Shown here: one piece after another, positions 6,262 to 12,010 of the stretch
Numbering within the stretch: position 1 is the first letter of the stretch
Layout: every line of letters starts with the position of its first letter
DNA from: a virus
DNA length: 39,003 nt
Direction: 5' to 3' (one strand)
Virus record (IMG/VR): IMGVR_UViG_3300008462_000404
Coordinates: 1 to 39,003 of that record
Notes under the pieces: generated by a model
Told to the model about the DNA's origin: nothing
The model's database searches: none
What the model saw: only the letters and a program-made list of their open reading frames with translations
Position numbers and translations under genes: made by a program

Positions 6262-6902
6262 GGCGCAATCTCCGCCCATGCCTCAGCCATCGCGACCGCT
6301 GCCCGGTAAGCGCGCCCGTGCTGGTTGTCGCCATGCTTTGCCGCGACAGCAGCCACAAACTCCGCAGCCGGGCTGGGTCCGAAGCAACCGCGCTGCACGT
6401 AAAGGCCCTCAGTGGTCGCGAAGGCCAGCAGCGTGCCACGCTCGCTTCCGATATTGCTGACGGTGAGAATGCCACGCGCGGTAAGCGTGAGCGTTTTGCC
6501 GTTGGCGCCGGTCAGATTGGCGCCGGACAGATAGGCGCCGACCAGATAGGCGCCGACCAGATAGGCGCCGGACAGATCGGCGCCGGACAGATCGGCGCCA
6601 GCCAGATAGGCGCCGACCAGATAGGCGCCGGACAGATCGGCGCCAGCCAGATCGGCGCCAGCCAGATCGGCGCCGGACAGATCGGCGCCGGACAGATCGG
6701 CGCCAGCCAGATAGGCGCCGGACAGATAGGCGCCGGACAGATAGGCGCCGGACAGATCGGCGCGGGCTTTGACCGCGATCTGCACCGCCGCCTTGATGCG
6801 TCCGAACAGCGGGATCGCGGCGTCAACCTCGGCGCGGAAAAGCACCTCGGTGCTATCCCATCGCGAGACAATCTCGACGGGCACTGTGGTGGGGGCGTCC
6901 AT
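6258..6902 (-). CDS. Pentapeptide-repeat protein with conserved C-terminal domain
   Basis: The 214-residue protein has three parts. Residues 1-47 form a leader. Residues 48-135 are an unbroken run of pentapeptides of the form A(D/Y/N)L-x-G, which fold as a right-handed square beta-helix. Residues 136-214 form a domain with [21 protein letters not shown] and a final helix, a module I have seen attached to phage pentapeptide proteins. Some pentapeptide proteins mimic DNA and protect or inhibit gyrase (the Qnr/MfpA type), but the family is broad and that function is not shown here. The start overlaps the preceding stop (ATGA at 6902), so the longer upstream frame was not used. Confidence 0.88.
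   Translation of the reverse strand: MDAPTTVPVEIVSRWDSTEVLFRAEVDAAIPLFGRIKAAVQIAVKARADLSGAYLSGAYLSGAYLAGADLSGADLSGADLAGADLAGADLSGAYLVGAYLAGADLSGADLSGAYLVGAYLVGAYLSGANLTGANGKTLTLTARGILTVSNIGSERGTLLAFATTEGLYVQRGCFGPSPAAEFVAAVAAKHGDNQHGRAYRAAVAMAEAWAEIAP
6498..6752 (-). repeat. 15-bp tandem repeats encoding 17 pentapeptides
   Basis: The units are 15 bp long and nearly identical, most containing GGCGCC followed by GACAGAT, GCCAGAT or GACCAGAT-type sequence. They encode [15 protein letters not shown] and VGAYL variants in sequence. Identity between neighbouring units suggests recent expansion by slippage or unequal recombination. Copy number is likely to vary between relatives. The repeat also keeps an opposite frame open, which is not evidence for a second gene. 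Confidence 0.9.
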
Positions 6903-7225
6903 CAAACGCGCTCCCCGAACAGCGTCGCGGGGCCTGTGAACTCGTCCTTGCGGCGAAGCTCCCGCACATGGGCCAGCGCCTCGGCCTTCCACGGCAGCAG
7001 GGCGGCCTCGACGGCGGCCAGCACCGTCTCGCAGCGGGCGGCCTCTTCCTCGGTGCTGTCGGCTGCGACAACATCCCAGGTTTCAGCCAGCCAGATGCAC
7101 AGATCGTAGAGGGCGCTGGACGCAGCAGCGTGGCGCGCGTCAATGGCGTCCTGCGCGTCGGCGGCGCGGGCTGCGGCGAGGCCCGGGGGAACCCAGGCGT
7201 AACCGGCTGTGGCGGTGTTCGGCAT
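6902..7225 (-). CDS. Hypothetical protein, first gene of the left operon
   Basis: The product has 107 residues from ATG 7225; an alternative ATG at 7234 would add three. I prefer 7225 because AAGGGA sits about 8 bases upstream of it, while the same motif touches the other ATG. The protein is alanine-rich and helical with a central Asp/Glu patch, and has no known motif. It lies directly downstream of the predicted operator-controlled leftward promoter, the position of the antiterminator N in lambda. It shows no arginine-rich N-terminus like N, so that role is not supported. Confidence 0.65.
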   Translation of the reverse strand: MPNTATAGYAWVPPGLAAARAADAQDAIDARHAAASSALYDLCIWLAETWDVVAADSTEEEAARCETVLAAVEAALLPWKAEALAHVRELRRKDEFTGPATLFGERV

Positions 7226-7251
7226 CGGCGTCATCCCTTGTTGGTGGGATG

Positions 7252-7280
7252 ATATTGTCAGACGGTCTGACGTCCGTCAA
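7252..7280 (-). promoter_or_regulatory. Leftward early promoter (PL-like) with operator in its spacer
   Basis: On the minus strand, -35 TTGACG (7275-7280) and -10 CAATAT (7252-7257) are separated by exactly 17 bp. The spacer contains operator GTCAGA-CGG-TCTGAC (7257-7271), so a bound repressor would block polymerase directly. Transcription would start near 7245, about 20 bases before the first leftward ATG. Confidence 0.75.
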
Positions 7281-7293
7281 TCAGAAAATCTGA
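7257..7293. promoter_or_regulatory. Left operator pair (OL-like)
   Basis: There are two dyads of the form TCAGA-N3-TCTGA: GTCAGACGGTCTGAC (7257-7271) and TCAGAAAATCTGA (7281-7293). Their centres are 23 bp apart, about two helical turns. The same dyad recurs beside the repressor gene (7803-7859), which identifies it as the likely repressor/Cro site. Confidence 0.8.
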
Positions 7294-7417
7294 CATTCAT
7301 TTTGCAACCGCGCGCGTAACATCATTGACTGAAGTAAAATTTCCGTCACAGTTGGGGGGGGCACAACCCAGGGATGCAGTCAAGTGAAAGACTTTGTGTG
7401 GCCTGCTTCGACCGTGC

Positions 7418-7765
7418 CTAAGCCGCAGATATCAACGCCGGTAAAACGGAAGCCGGTGAAAAATCCGGGCGATCAGGGTCAATCCCTCTCTCTCTGGCTA
7501 GGAGCCTGATCGCTAATGTGAGAGGCAGTTTTCCCGCGTCGCCCATATAGATGTAGTCCATCGTCAGGCCAGGTACGGCTTCGCACATGGCGGCGACACC
7601 AGCGGGCGGCGGGAAGTTCGGCTTCTTTGGGTTGACCGCCTCCCAATTGGCAAAAGCCGTCCGCTCCACGCCAATCCGCGCAGCGAACGCAGTTGCGGTA
7701 GCGCCATACTCATCTCGCACTGCGCGAACTCGGCGCGCGACATCATCTCGGTTGAGCTTCGCCAT
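7418..7765 (-). CDS. HTH repressor (CI-like, no protease domain)
   Basis: The product has 115 residues from ATG 7765 (ATG 7771 is also possible). It contains an XRE-type helix-turn-helix at about residues 22-42 (TATAFAARIGVERTAFANWE) and a second conserved stretch, PGLTMDYIYMGD, common in small phage repressors. No S24 self-cleavage domain is present, so induction is not by the classical RecA/LexA-like cleavage. The frame is open up to 7834, but that extension would run through two operators. The shorter start leaves a normal control region. It is transcribed leftward, back to back with the Cro-like gene, exactly as lambda cI and cro. It probably holds lysogeny through the TCAGA-N3-TCTGA sites. 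Confidence 0.82.
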   Translation of the reverse strand: MAKLNRDDVARRVRAVRDEYGATATAFAARIGVERTAFANWEAVNPKKPNFPPPAGVAAMCEAVPGLTMDYIYMGDAGKLPLTLAIRLLARERGIDPDRPDFSPASVLPALISAA

Positions 7766-7802
7766 GGCCATAAGTCTGCCAAGGTCGGAATAGCCTGTCT
7801 TT

Positions 7803-7859
7803 TCAGAAGGGCTGACGCGTGTGTCAGAAAACACGCTTGCGATCCTTCAGATATTCTGA
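7803..7859. promoter_or_regulatory. Right operator triplet (OR-like)
   Basis: Three sites lie in the repressor/Cro interval: TCAGAAGGGCTGA (7803-7815, one mismatch), a half-site TCAGA with poor second arm (7824-7836) and TCAGATATTCTGA (7847-7859). Centres are 21 and 23 bp apart. This matches the three-operator plan of lambda OR. The imperfect middle and left sites would bind more weakly than the right one. Confidence 0.75.
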
Positions 7860-7865
7860 CATTCT
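7837..7865 (+). promoter_or_regulatory. Rightward early promoter (PR-like); leaderless Cro message
   Basis: The -35 TTGCGA (7837-7842) and weak -10 CATTCT (7860-7865) are 17 bp apart, with an operator in the same register as in the leftward promoter (four bases, then the 13-bp dyad, then -10). A start about seven bases further falls on the Cro ATG at 7873, and no ribosome-binding site precedes it. The message may be leaderless. Confidence 0.55.
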
Positions 7866-7872
7866 GCTGGGC

Positions 7873-8088
7873 ATGGACGCACCTGCAATCATTTCCGCCC
7901 TTGGAGGCCCGCCTGTGTTGGCGCCCCTGCTCGGCGTCTCCCGCACCGCCGTCTGCAACTGGCGGCACAGCGGCATCCCATCTCGGCACTGGCCAAAGAT
8001 TGCCCGCGCTGCGGCCAAGGCCAAGCCGACGAGGGCCATTACCATCGACGTGCTGGAGCGCGCATCGCTGGCCGAGGCCACGCACTGA
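7873..8088 (+). CDS. Cro-like HTH regulator
   Basis: The 71-residue protein starts at ATG 7873 (the frame is open from 7819, but that part lies across the operators). Residues about 4-40 form a helix-turn-helix of the Cro/YdaS kind: PAIISALGGPPVLAPLLGVSR followed by TAVCNWRHSGIPSRHW. The TAVxNWxxxGIPxRHW pattern is typical of small phage Cro proteins. It should bind the TCAGA-N3-TCTGA operators and favour lytic growth by shutting off the repressor. It is the first gene of the long rightward early operon. Its stop overlaps the next ATG. Confidence 0.85.
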   Translation: MDAPAIISALGGPPVLAPLLGVSRTAVCNWRHSGIPSRHWPKIARAAAKAKPTRAITIDVLERASLAEATH

Positions 8089-8561
8089 TGGCCCGGCCCG
8101 GTCGCCCGGTCGGCTACGTGTGCAGCCCCGAGACGCGGGCGCGCATCAGTGCGTCGCGGCGCCGCCACGACCGCGACGCGGTGCTGAACGCCTGGGCCGC
8201 GGGCGCGGCCTATCCGGACATCATCCAGCAGACCGGAGTCAGCAAGAGCAGCATCGGCTCCATCATCGAGGCGGCCCGCGCCGCTGGTGATCCGCGCGCC
8301 CATGTGCGCCCCCGTAACTCCTTCCGCGCAGCCATGCCGGACCACGTTCGGCGCCATTACCTCAAGCTGCGTGCGTGCGGCCTCTCGCGCTTGGTCGCGG
8401 TGGCCGAGTGCGACCAGCTTTTCCAGACCGCGCGCCCCGCCGCCTCCGAGGCCGGCGCGTGTGGCGGGGAGGGCCGGGCATCCCTCCCGTCCTCCCCGCC
8501 TGTCTCCGCCCCCTGTGTTGCTGCCGTCCATGCAGGAACCATGCAGGAGCAACCCCGATGA
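8088..8561 (+). CDS. HTH protein with NUMOD3-like N-terminus
   Basis: This is a 157-residue protein. Residues about 13-26 (CSPETRARISASRR) resemble the NUMOD3 DNA-binding motif found in homing-type nucleases and regulators. Residues about 30-65 (VLNAWAAGAAYPDIIQQTG then VSKSSIGSIIEAAR) form a probable helix-turn-helix. A second helical region follows, and the last 40 residues are low-complexity. No nuclease active site is visible, so I read it as a DNA-binding regulator of the early operon. Start and stop both overlap neighbours (8088 and 8558). Confidence 0.72.
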   Translation: MARPGRPVGYVCSPETRARISASRRRHDRDAVLNAWAAGAAYPDIIQQTGVSKSSIGSIIEAARAAGDPRAHVRPRNSFRAAMPDHVRRHYLKLRACGLSRLVAVAECDQLFQTARPAASEAGACGGEGRASLPSSPPVSAPCVAAVHAGTMQEQPR

Positions 8562-8935
8562 GTGCCAGCGTATGCTGTGCCGAATTTCCGGCTAACGAAA
8601 TCCGTGAGGTTGCGCGCGCCTATGAGGCGACGCACGGCCTGAAGCGGGGCAGGGGCCTCCTTGCCGAGCGCGCGGGCATGTCTGACCGCAGGCTACGCGC
8701 CCTGCTGTGGGAAGCCGCGCGCCCCTACGCCGATGAGTTCCTGGCCGTCCAAGCGGCGGCCATGCTGGTGCGCCGCGAGCGTGCCGAGAAGATCCGCGCC
8801 GAACTCCAATCCCTCGAAATGGAACTAAAGAATGGTGTGGATCATGCGCGCGTGGATAGCCGCGGCCTGGGCGCTGTGCGCGGGGATCGCCTGTCTGTGG
8901 CTGGCCTGCGCTTGGACGGCGGGCAAGGTCGGTGA
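8558..8935 (+). CDS. Hypothetical HTH-like protein
   Basis: This 125-residue protein has its start overlapping the previous stop (ATGA at 8558). Residues about 27-55 (LKRGRGLLAERAGMSDRRLRALL) have helix-turn-helix spacing. A charged helix with RRERAEKIRAELQSLEMELK follows, possibly a dimerising coiled coil. The last 30 residues overlap the small membrane-protein frame at 8832 and look less natural than the rest. It is probably another DNA-binding early protein with an unknown target. Confidence 0.68.
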   Translation: MSASVCCAEFPANEIREVARAYEATHGLKRGRGLLAERAGMSDRRLRALLWEAARPYADEFLAVQAAAMLVRRERAEKIRAELQSLEMELKNGVDHARVDSRGLGAVRGDRLSVAGLRLDGGQGR

Positions 8936-9002
8936 CGGATGCTGGCACGCCGCTGAGTGGTTCGGCCAGCGCGCCCGTCGATGGGTTCGGCGCCATGACT
9001 GA
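8832..9002 (+). CDS. Small membrane protein overlapping its neighbours
   Basis: The product has 56 residues from ATG 8832, or 52 from ATG 8844. A hydrophobic, Trp- and Ala-rich helix covers about residues 5-31 (WIAAAWALCAGIACLWLACAW), followed by a basic tail ending RRWVRRHD. It overlaps the 3' end of the previous gene by 104 bases in another frame. Its stop (9000-9002) overlaps the ATG at 8995, the start I prefer for the GcrA-like gene. The clean transmembrane pattern and that overlap support it; the long upstream overlap counts against it. Confidence 0.45.
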   Translation: MVWIMRAWIAAAWALCAGIACLWLACAWTAGKVGDGCWHAAEWFGQRARRWVRRHD

Positions 9003-9999
9003 CGAGATTGCTGCGATGAGCAGCGATGCCGCCGGGGGCTTCCCGGATCGTGCCTGTGTGATTGGCGTCCCTCCCTCAAACTTCGCGGGCGCTTCCAACG
9101 AGGCGCCCGCGCTTTTTGATGGCGAGGATCTGCGCACCGCCGTGCTGCGCCTGCGCGCGGCGGGCATGGCCTACAGCCTGATTGCCTCGGCCTTGGGTGT
9201 TAGCAAAGGGCAGGTGGCGGGCATCATCTACCGCACACAGAAACCCGACGCGATGGCAGACTATCGCGCCCGCAACCCAGGCAAGGGGCGAGACAAGAAG
9301 CCCCGCGCGCCACGCCCCGGCTTGGCCCGTCCATACGTGCCGCGTGGCGGCGCTGCTCCGGTCGATGTTGGGCAAAAATTTGGGTGGTTGACCGTGACCG
9401 GCGACGCCGGACACGACGCGTATAATTACCGGCTGCTTGCGACCGTTTGTGGCTGCGGCGCGGCGCGCGTTGTTCGCCGCGCTGTCTTGTCCGCGGGCAG
9501 GGCCACATCGTGCGGGTGCAAGGCAAGCCTGACGAGGGTGGCGGCGCGGCGCGGCCTCACGTCGAGCGCAAGCGTTGAGCCTGATTTCGACGCGTGGGAT
9601 ATTCCGCACGCCGCCCCGCCCCCTGCTGTGGCCAAGCCCTACGTCGAGCGCGCAACACGCGCCGCCCGCTCCCTGCGCGGTGCGGCTGAGATCGAGGTTG
9701 CGCGCGCACGTGCAGCACAGGCGCCCAAGGCAGCACCCCGTGCGCGTGGCCAGACCACCGTCATCCGCAAGCCGGTGCCGGGGCAGGTGTTTGCCGCAGT
9801 CGAACAGGCCCCGGTGGAGCGCATCACCCTGGACGCGCCCGTCCTCGGCGCCTGCTGCTGGCCCATGTGGCAGCACGGCATCCGCCCCTCGTATGGCGAG
9901 CATCGGTTCTGCGATGCGCCCCGATACGCGGCCCATCACCGCTACTGCGAGGGCCATGCGGAGCGCGCGTTTGTGCGTGGGGAAGGGGTGACGGCATGA
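8995..9999 (+). CDS. GcrA-like regulator split by a cysteine-rich domain
   Basis: The product has 334 residues from ATG 8995; a GTG at 8932 would add 21. An N-terminal HTH-like part (LRAAGMAYSLIASALGVSKGQVAGIIYR) and a C-terminal CCWPMW...HRFCDAP...YCEGHA signature match the two ends of GcrA, the alphaproteobacterial factor that binds sigma-70 and methylated promoters. Between them lies a domain starting GQKFGWLTVTGDAG with CGCG and SCGC, the pattern of a small zinc-binding domain common in phage proteins. A long Ala/Arg/Pro linker follows. GcrA itself is shorter and lacks this insert. A role in redirecting host transcription is inferred. Two DNA methylases in the same genome make a methylation-linked role attractive. 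Confidence 0.75.
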   Translation: MTDEIAAMSSDAAGGFPDRACVIGVPPSNFAGASNEAPALFDGEDLRTAVLRLRAAGMAYSLIASALGVSKGQVAGIIYRTQKPDAMADYRARNPGKGRDKKPRAPRPGLARPYVPRGGAAPVDVGQKFGWLTVTGDAGHDAYNYRLLATVCGCGAARVVRRAVLSAGRATSCGCKASLTRVAARRGLTSSASVEPDFDAWDIPHAAPPPAVAKPYVERATRAARSLRGAAEIEVARARAAQAPKAAPRARGQTTVIRKPVPGQVFAAVEQAPVERITLDAPVLGACCWPMWQHGIRPSYGEHRFCDAPRYAAHHRYCEGHAERAFVRGEGVTA

Positions 10000-10157
10000 C
10001 GCCCGCTGACATCGCCCACCTTCGCCAAATCTGCGCCACGGCAGACAGCAACGCCACAGTCACGCTCATGCCGGTGCGCGTACTGCGCGACCTACTGGCG
10101 GCATGGGAAGCACAGAACAAGGCGCAGCCCGATGGCATGGCAGGGCGCGGCGCATGA
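9996..10157 (+). CDS. Small hypothetical protein
   Basis: The 53-residue product starts at an ATG (9996) that overlaps the stop of the GcrA-like gene and ends in a TGA that overlaps the ATG at 10154. It begins MTPADIAHLRQICATAD, a start I associate with small phage early proteins of unknown function. It forms one or two amphipathic helices and has a polar C-terminus. There is no membrane segment. Function is unknown. Confidence 0.6.
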   Translation: MTPADIAHLRQICATADSNATVTLMPVRVLRDLLAAWEAQNKAQPDGMAGRGA

Positions 10158-10228
10158 CCTACGCGGCGCTGTTCCATCTCGCGCTGATCGCGTGCGGCAT
10201 GGCCTGGATCGTGGGGGCGCTGCGGTGA
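10154..10228 (+). CDS. 24-residue membrane peptide
   Basis: The ATG at 10154 overlaps the previous stop and the TGA at 10226-10228 overlaps the GTG start of the VRR nuclease, so the mini-gene fits exactly between them. The peptide is almost one hydrophobic helix (about residues 3-21, ALFHLALIACGMAWIVGAL). It could be a membrane peptide, or its translation may simply carry ribosomes to the GTG start of the next gene. Its size keeps confidence low. Confidence 0.42.
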   Translation: MTYAALFHLALIACGMAWIVGALR

Positions 10229-10635
10229 GCGACTTTGCCGACAGCTTCGACTACGGCGGCCAGGTCCGCCCGCCGCGCGCGCCACGCAAGCCCCCCGGGA
10301 AGGTCGCCAGCGAACGCGCCGTGCAAATGGCCATCATCGCCCGCCTCCACGTCCATGGCGTGTTCACGTGCCACATTCCCAACGCCGGCAAGCGCGGCGC
10401 TGCTACCGGCGCGCGGCTTAAGCAGGAGGGAATGCGCCCCGGCTTCCCGGATCTCTACTGCGCCGCCAATGGTCGCCACGTGCTGCTTGAGGTCAAGGCC
10501 GCGGGTGGGCGCCTGTCGCCGAACCAAGTTGAGTGCCATGCGGATCTGCGCCGTCGCGGCGTCTGTGTCGCGGTGGTCTACAGCCAAGACGAGGCGGTTG
10601 AAGCCTGCGTGGCGGCGGGGGTCATCAAGGCATGA
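10225..10635 (+). CDS. VRR-NUC domain nuclease
   Basis: The product has 136 residues from GTG 10225, coupled to the previous stop (GTGA). Residues about 30-120 show the VRR-NUC fold of the PD-(D/E)xK superfamily: ERAVQ with Glu 30, HIPNAGKRG at about 50-58, GMRPGFPDL with catalytic Asp 76, LLEVKAAGGRLSPNQ with Glu 89 and Lys 91, then a final strand-helix. Stand-alone phage VRR nucleases act on branched or flap DNA, such as Holliday-type structures, during replication or before packaging. It sits among the replication genes, which supports that role. The N-terminal 30 residues are a basic, Pro-rich tail. Confidence 0.88.
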   Translation: MSDFADSFDYGGQVRPPRAPRKPPGKVASERAVQMAIIARLHVHGVFTCHIPNAGKRGAATGARLKQEGMRPGFPDLYCAANGRHVLLEVKAAGGRLSPNQVECHADLRRRGVCVAVVYSQDEAVEACVAAGVIKA

Positions 10636-10841
10636 CCATCGCCACCATCATCCCCGTGCCGCCCGAGGTCCAGAACCGCGCTTGGCAGCAGGCGTATGCC
10701 CTCGTCACCGACCACCTTGACCAACTCGACCCCGTGCAGAGGGCCGTCGCCGCGGGCATCGCGTGGCGCAAGGCGGGCACCCTGACATGGGACCAGTGCC
10801 AGGACGCGGCGAGGCTGTATCAGCGGGTGGTGGGGGCATGA
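10632..10841 (+). CDS. Small hypothetical protein
   Basis: The 69-residue product has its start overlapping the nuclease stop (ATGA at 10632) and its stop overlapping the methylase ATG at 10838. It forms two or three helices with the pattern VQRAVAAGIAWRKAGTLTWDQCQDAARLYQ. There is no metal site, signal peptide or membrane span. It is unrecognised; position suggests a replication or DNA-processing accessory, but nothing in the sequence shows it. Confidence 0.6.
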   Translation: MTIATIIPVPPEVQNRAWQQAYALVTDHLDQLDPVQRAVAAGIAWRKAGTLTWDQCQDAARLYQRVVGA

Positions 10842-12010
10842 GGGTCGGTTCCGTCTGCTCGGGCATCGGCGCCCCTGAGTGCGCTTGGCAGAGCCTTGGC
10901 TGGCACTCCGTCTTCGCCTCGGAGACCGCCGCATTCCCGCGCGCCGTGTTCGGCCATCGCTTCCCCAGCGTGCCCATCCATGGCGACTTCACCACCATTG
11001 AGGCTGACACCTATGGGCCAATTGACCTTCTTGTCGGCGGAACCCCCTGCCAATCGTTCAGCGTCGCCGGCCTCCGAGGCGGAATGGCTGACGAGCGCGG
11101 CAACCTGGCCCTTGAATTTCTCCGCTTGGCTGATCGCCTCAACCCCCGCTGGGTGGTTTGGGAGAATGTCCCCGGCGTCCTGTCCAGCAACAGCGGAAGG
11201 GATTTTGGCTCCTTCCTCGGGGGCCTGGGCGAACTCGGGTATGGGTTCGCCTATCGAGTGCTTGACGCTCAGCACTTCGGAGTGGCCCAGCGACGGCGCC
11301 GCGTGTTCGTTGTCGGATATCTTGGAGACTGGCGCCGTGCCGCCGCGGTACTTTTTGAGCGCGCGAGCCTGTGCGGGCATCCTGCGCCGCGCCGAGAAGC
11401 GGGGGAAGACCTTGCCCCCACAATTAGCGCGCGCCCTTCAGGCGGCGGCGGCCTCGGCACCGACTTCGATCTTGATGGAGGTTTGCAGCTCGCCCGCTGC
11501 GTGACGACGCGCGAGGGGCAGCGCATGGACCCCACGCTTGAGACCTACGTCACGGGCACGCTCTACGGCAACGGCAAAGCGGCGGGCAGCGCGACACAGC
11601 AGGATGCCGAGGCTGGCCTGCTTGTCTCCCACACCCTGCGCGGCGACGGCTTCGACGCCAGCGAGGATGGCACGGGGCGCGGGACGCCGCTGGTTCCGAT
11701 AACCTTCGGCATCGACGCGGAACACAATGGCCGCGCCGAGCTCATGGGCACCCTCCAAGCACGCGCTCATGCCGCTTGCTCCACGGCAGCCATCACTGGT
11801 CCATCTGTTCGCCGCCTCATCCCCATGGAATGCGAGCGCCTTCAGGGCTTCCCAGATGGCTGGACCGCCGTTCCCTATCGCGGAAAGCCCGCCGCTGACG
11901 GCCCCCGCTACAAGGCAATTGGCAACAGCATGGCAGTGCCCGTGCTGCGCTGGATGGGTGAGCGCATCGCGCGGGTGGCCGCTCTCGCTGCCGTGGAGCA
12001 AGCGGCATGA
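10838..12010 (+). CDS. C5 cytosine DNA methyltransferase (Dcm type)
   Basis: This 390-residue enzyme methylates cytosine at carbon 5 using S-adenosylmethionine. Ordered motifs are visible: motif I SVCSGIGAPECAW (residues 5-17), motif IV GGTPCQSFS with the nucleophile Cys 71, motif VI ENV (109-111), motif VIII QRRRRVF (151-157), a target-recognition region at about 170-335 and motif X with YKAIGNSM near residue 365. LIPMECERLQGFPDGWT before motif X is typical. No partner endonuclease is nearby, so it is an orphan methylase probably protecting phage DNA. The start is ATG 10838, overlapping the previous stop. Its target sequence cannot be predicted by eye. Confidence 0.95.
   Translation: MRVGSVCSGIGAPECAWQSLGWHSVFASETAAFPRAVFGHRFPSVPIHGDFTTIEADTYGPIDLLVGGTPCQSFSVAGLRGGMADERGNLALEFLRLADRLNPRWVVWENVPGVLSSNSGRDFGSFLGGLGELGYGFAYRVLDAQHFGVAQRRRRVFVVGYLGDWRRAAAVLFERASLCGHPAPRREAGEDLAPTISARPSGGGGLGTDFDLDGGLQLARCVTTREGQRMDPTLETYVTGTLYGNGKAAGSATQQDAEAGLLVSHTLRGDGFDASEDGTGRGTPLVPITFGIDAEHNGRAELMGTLQARAHAACSTAAITGPSVRRLIPMECERLQGFPDGWTAVPYRGKPAADGPRYKAIGNSMAVPVLRWMGERIARVAALAAVEQAA

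Noticed and set aside
6498-6752. Repeat tract considered as a CRISPR array
   Set aside because: Units are contiguous 15-mers without spacers and lie within a coding frame.
6165-7109. Rightward frame through the pentapeptide tract giving repeated GAGQI-type units
   Set aside because: A 15-bp repeat keeps several frames open. Only the leftward frame has pentapeptide pattern, a conserved C-terminal domain and coupled ends.
7321-7417. Search for a gene or RNA between the left promoter and the repressor end
   Set aside because: Only a run of eight Gs and no convincing frame, hairpin or promoter was seen; treated as the leftover of the control region.
7766-7834. Longer start of the repressor at 7834
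   Set aside because: It would place two of the three right operators inside the coding sequence. The ATG at 7765 or 7771 leaves a normal control region.
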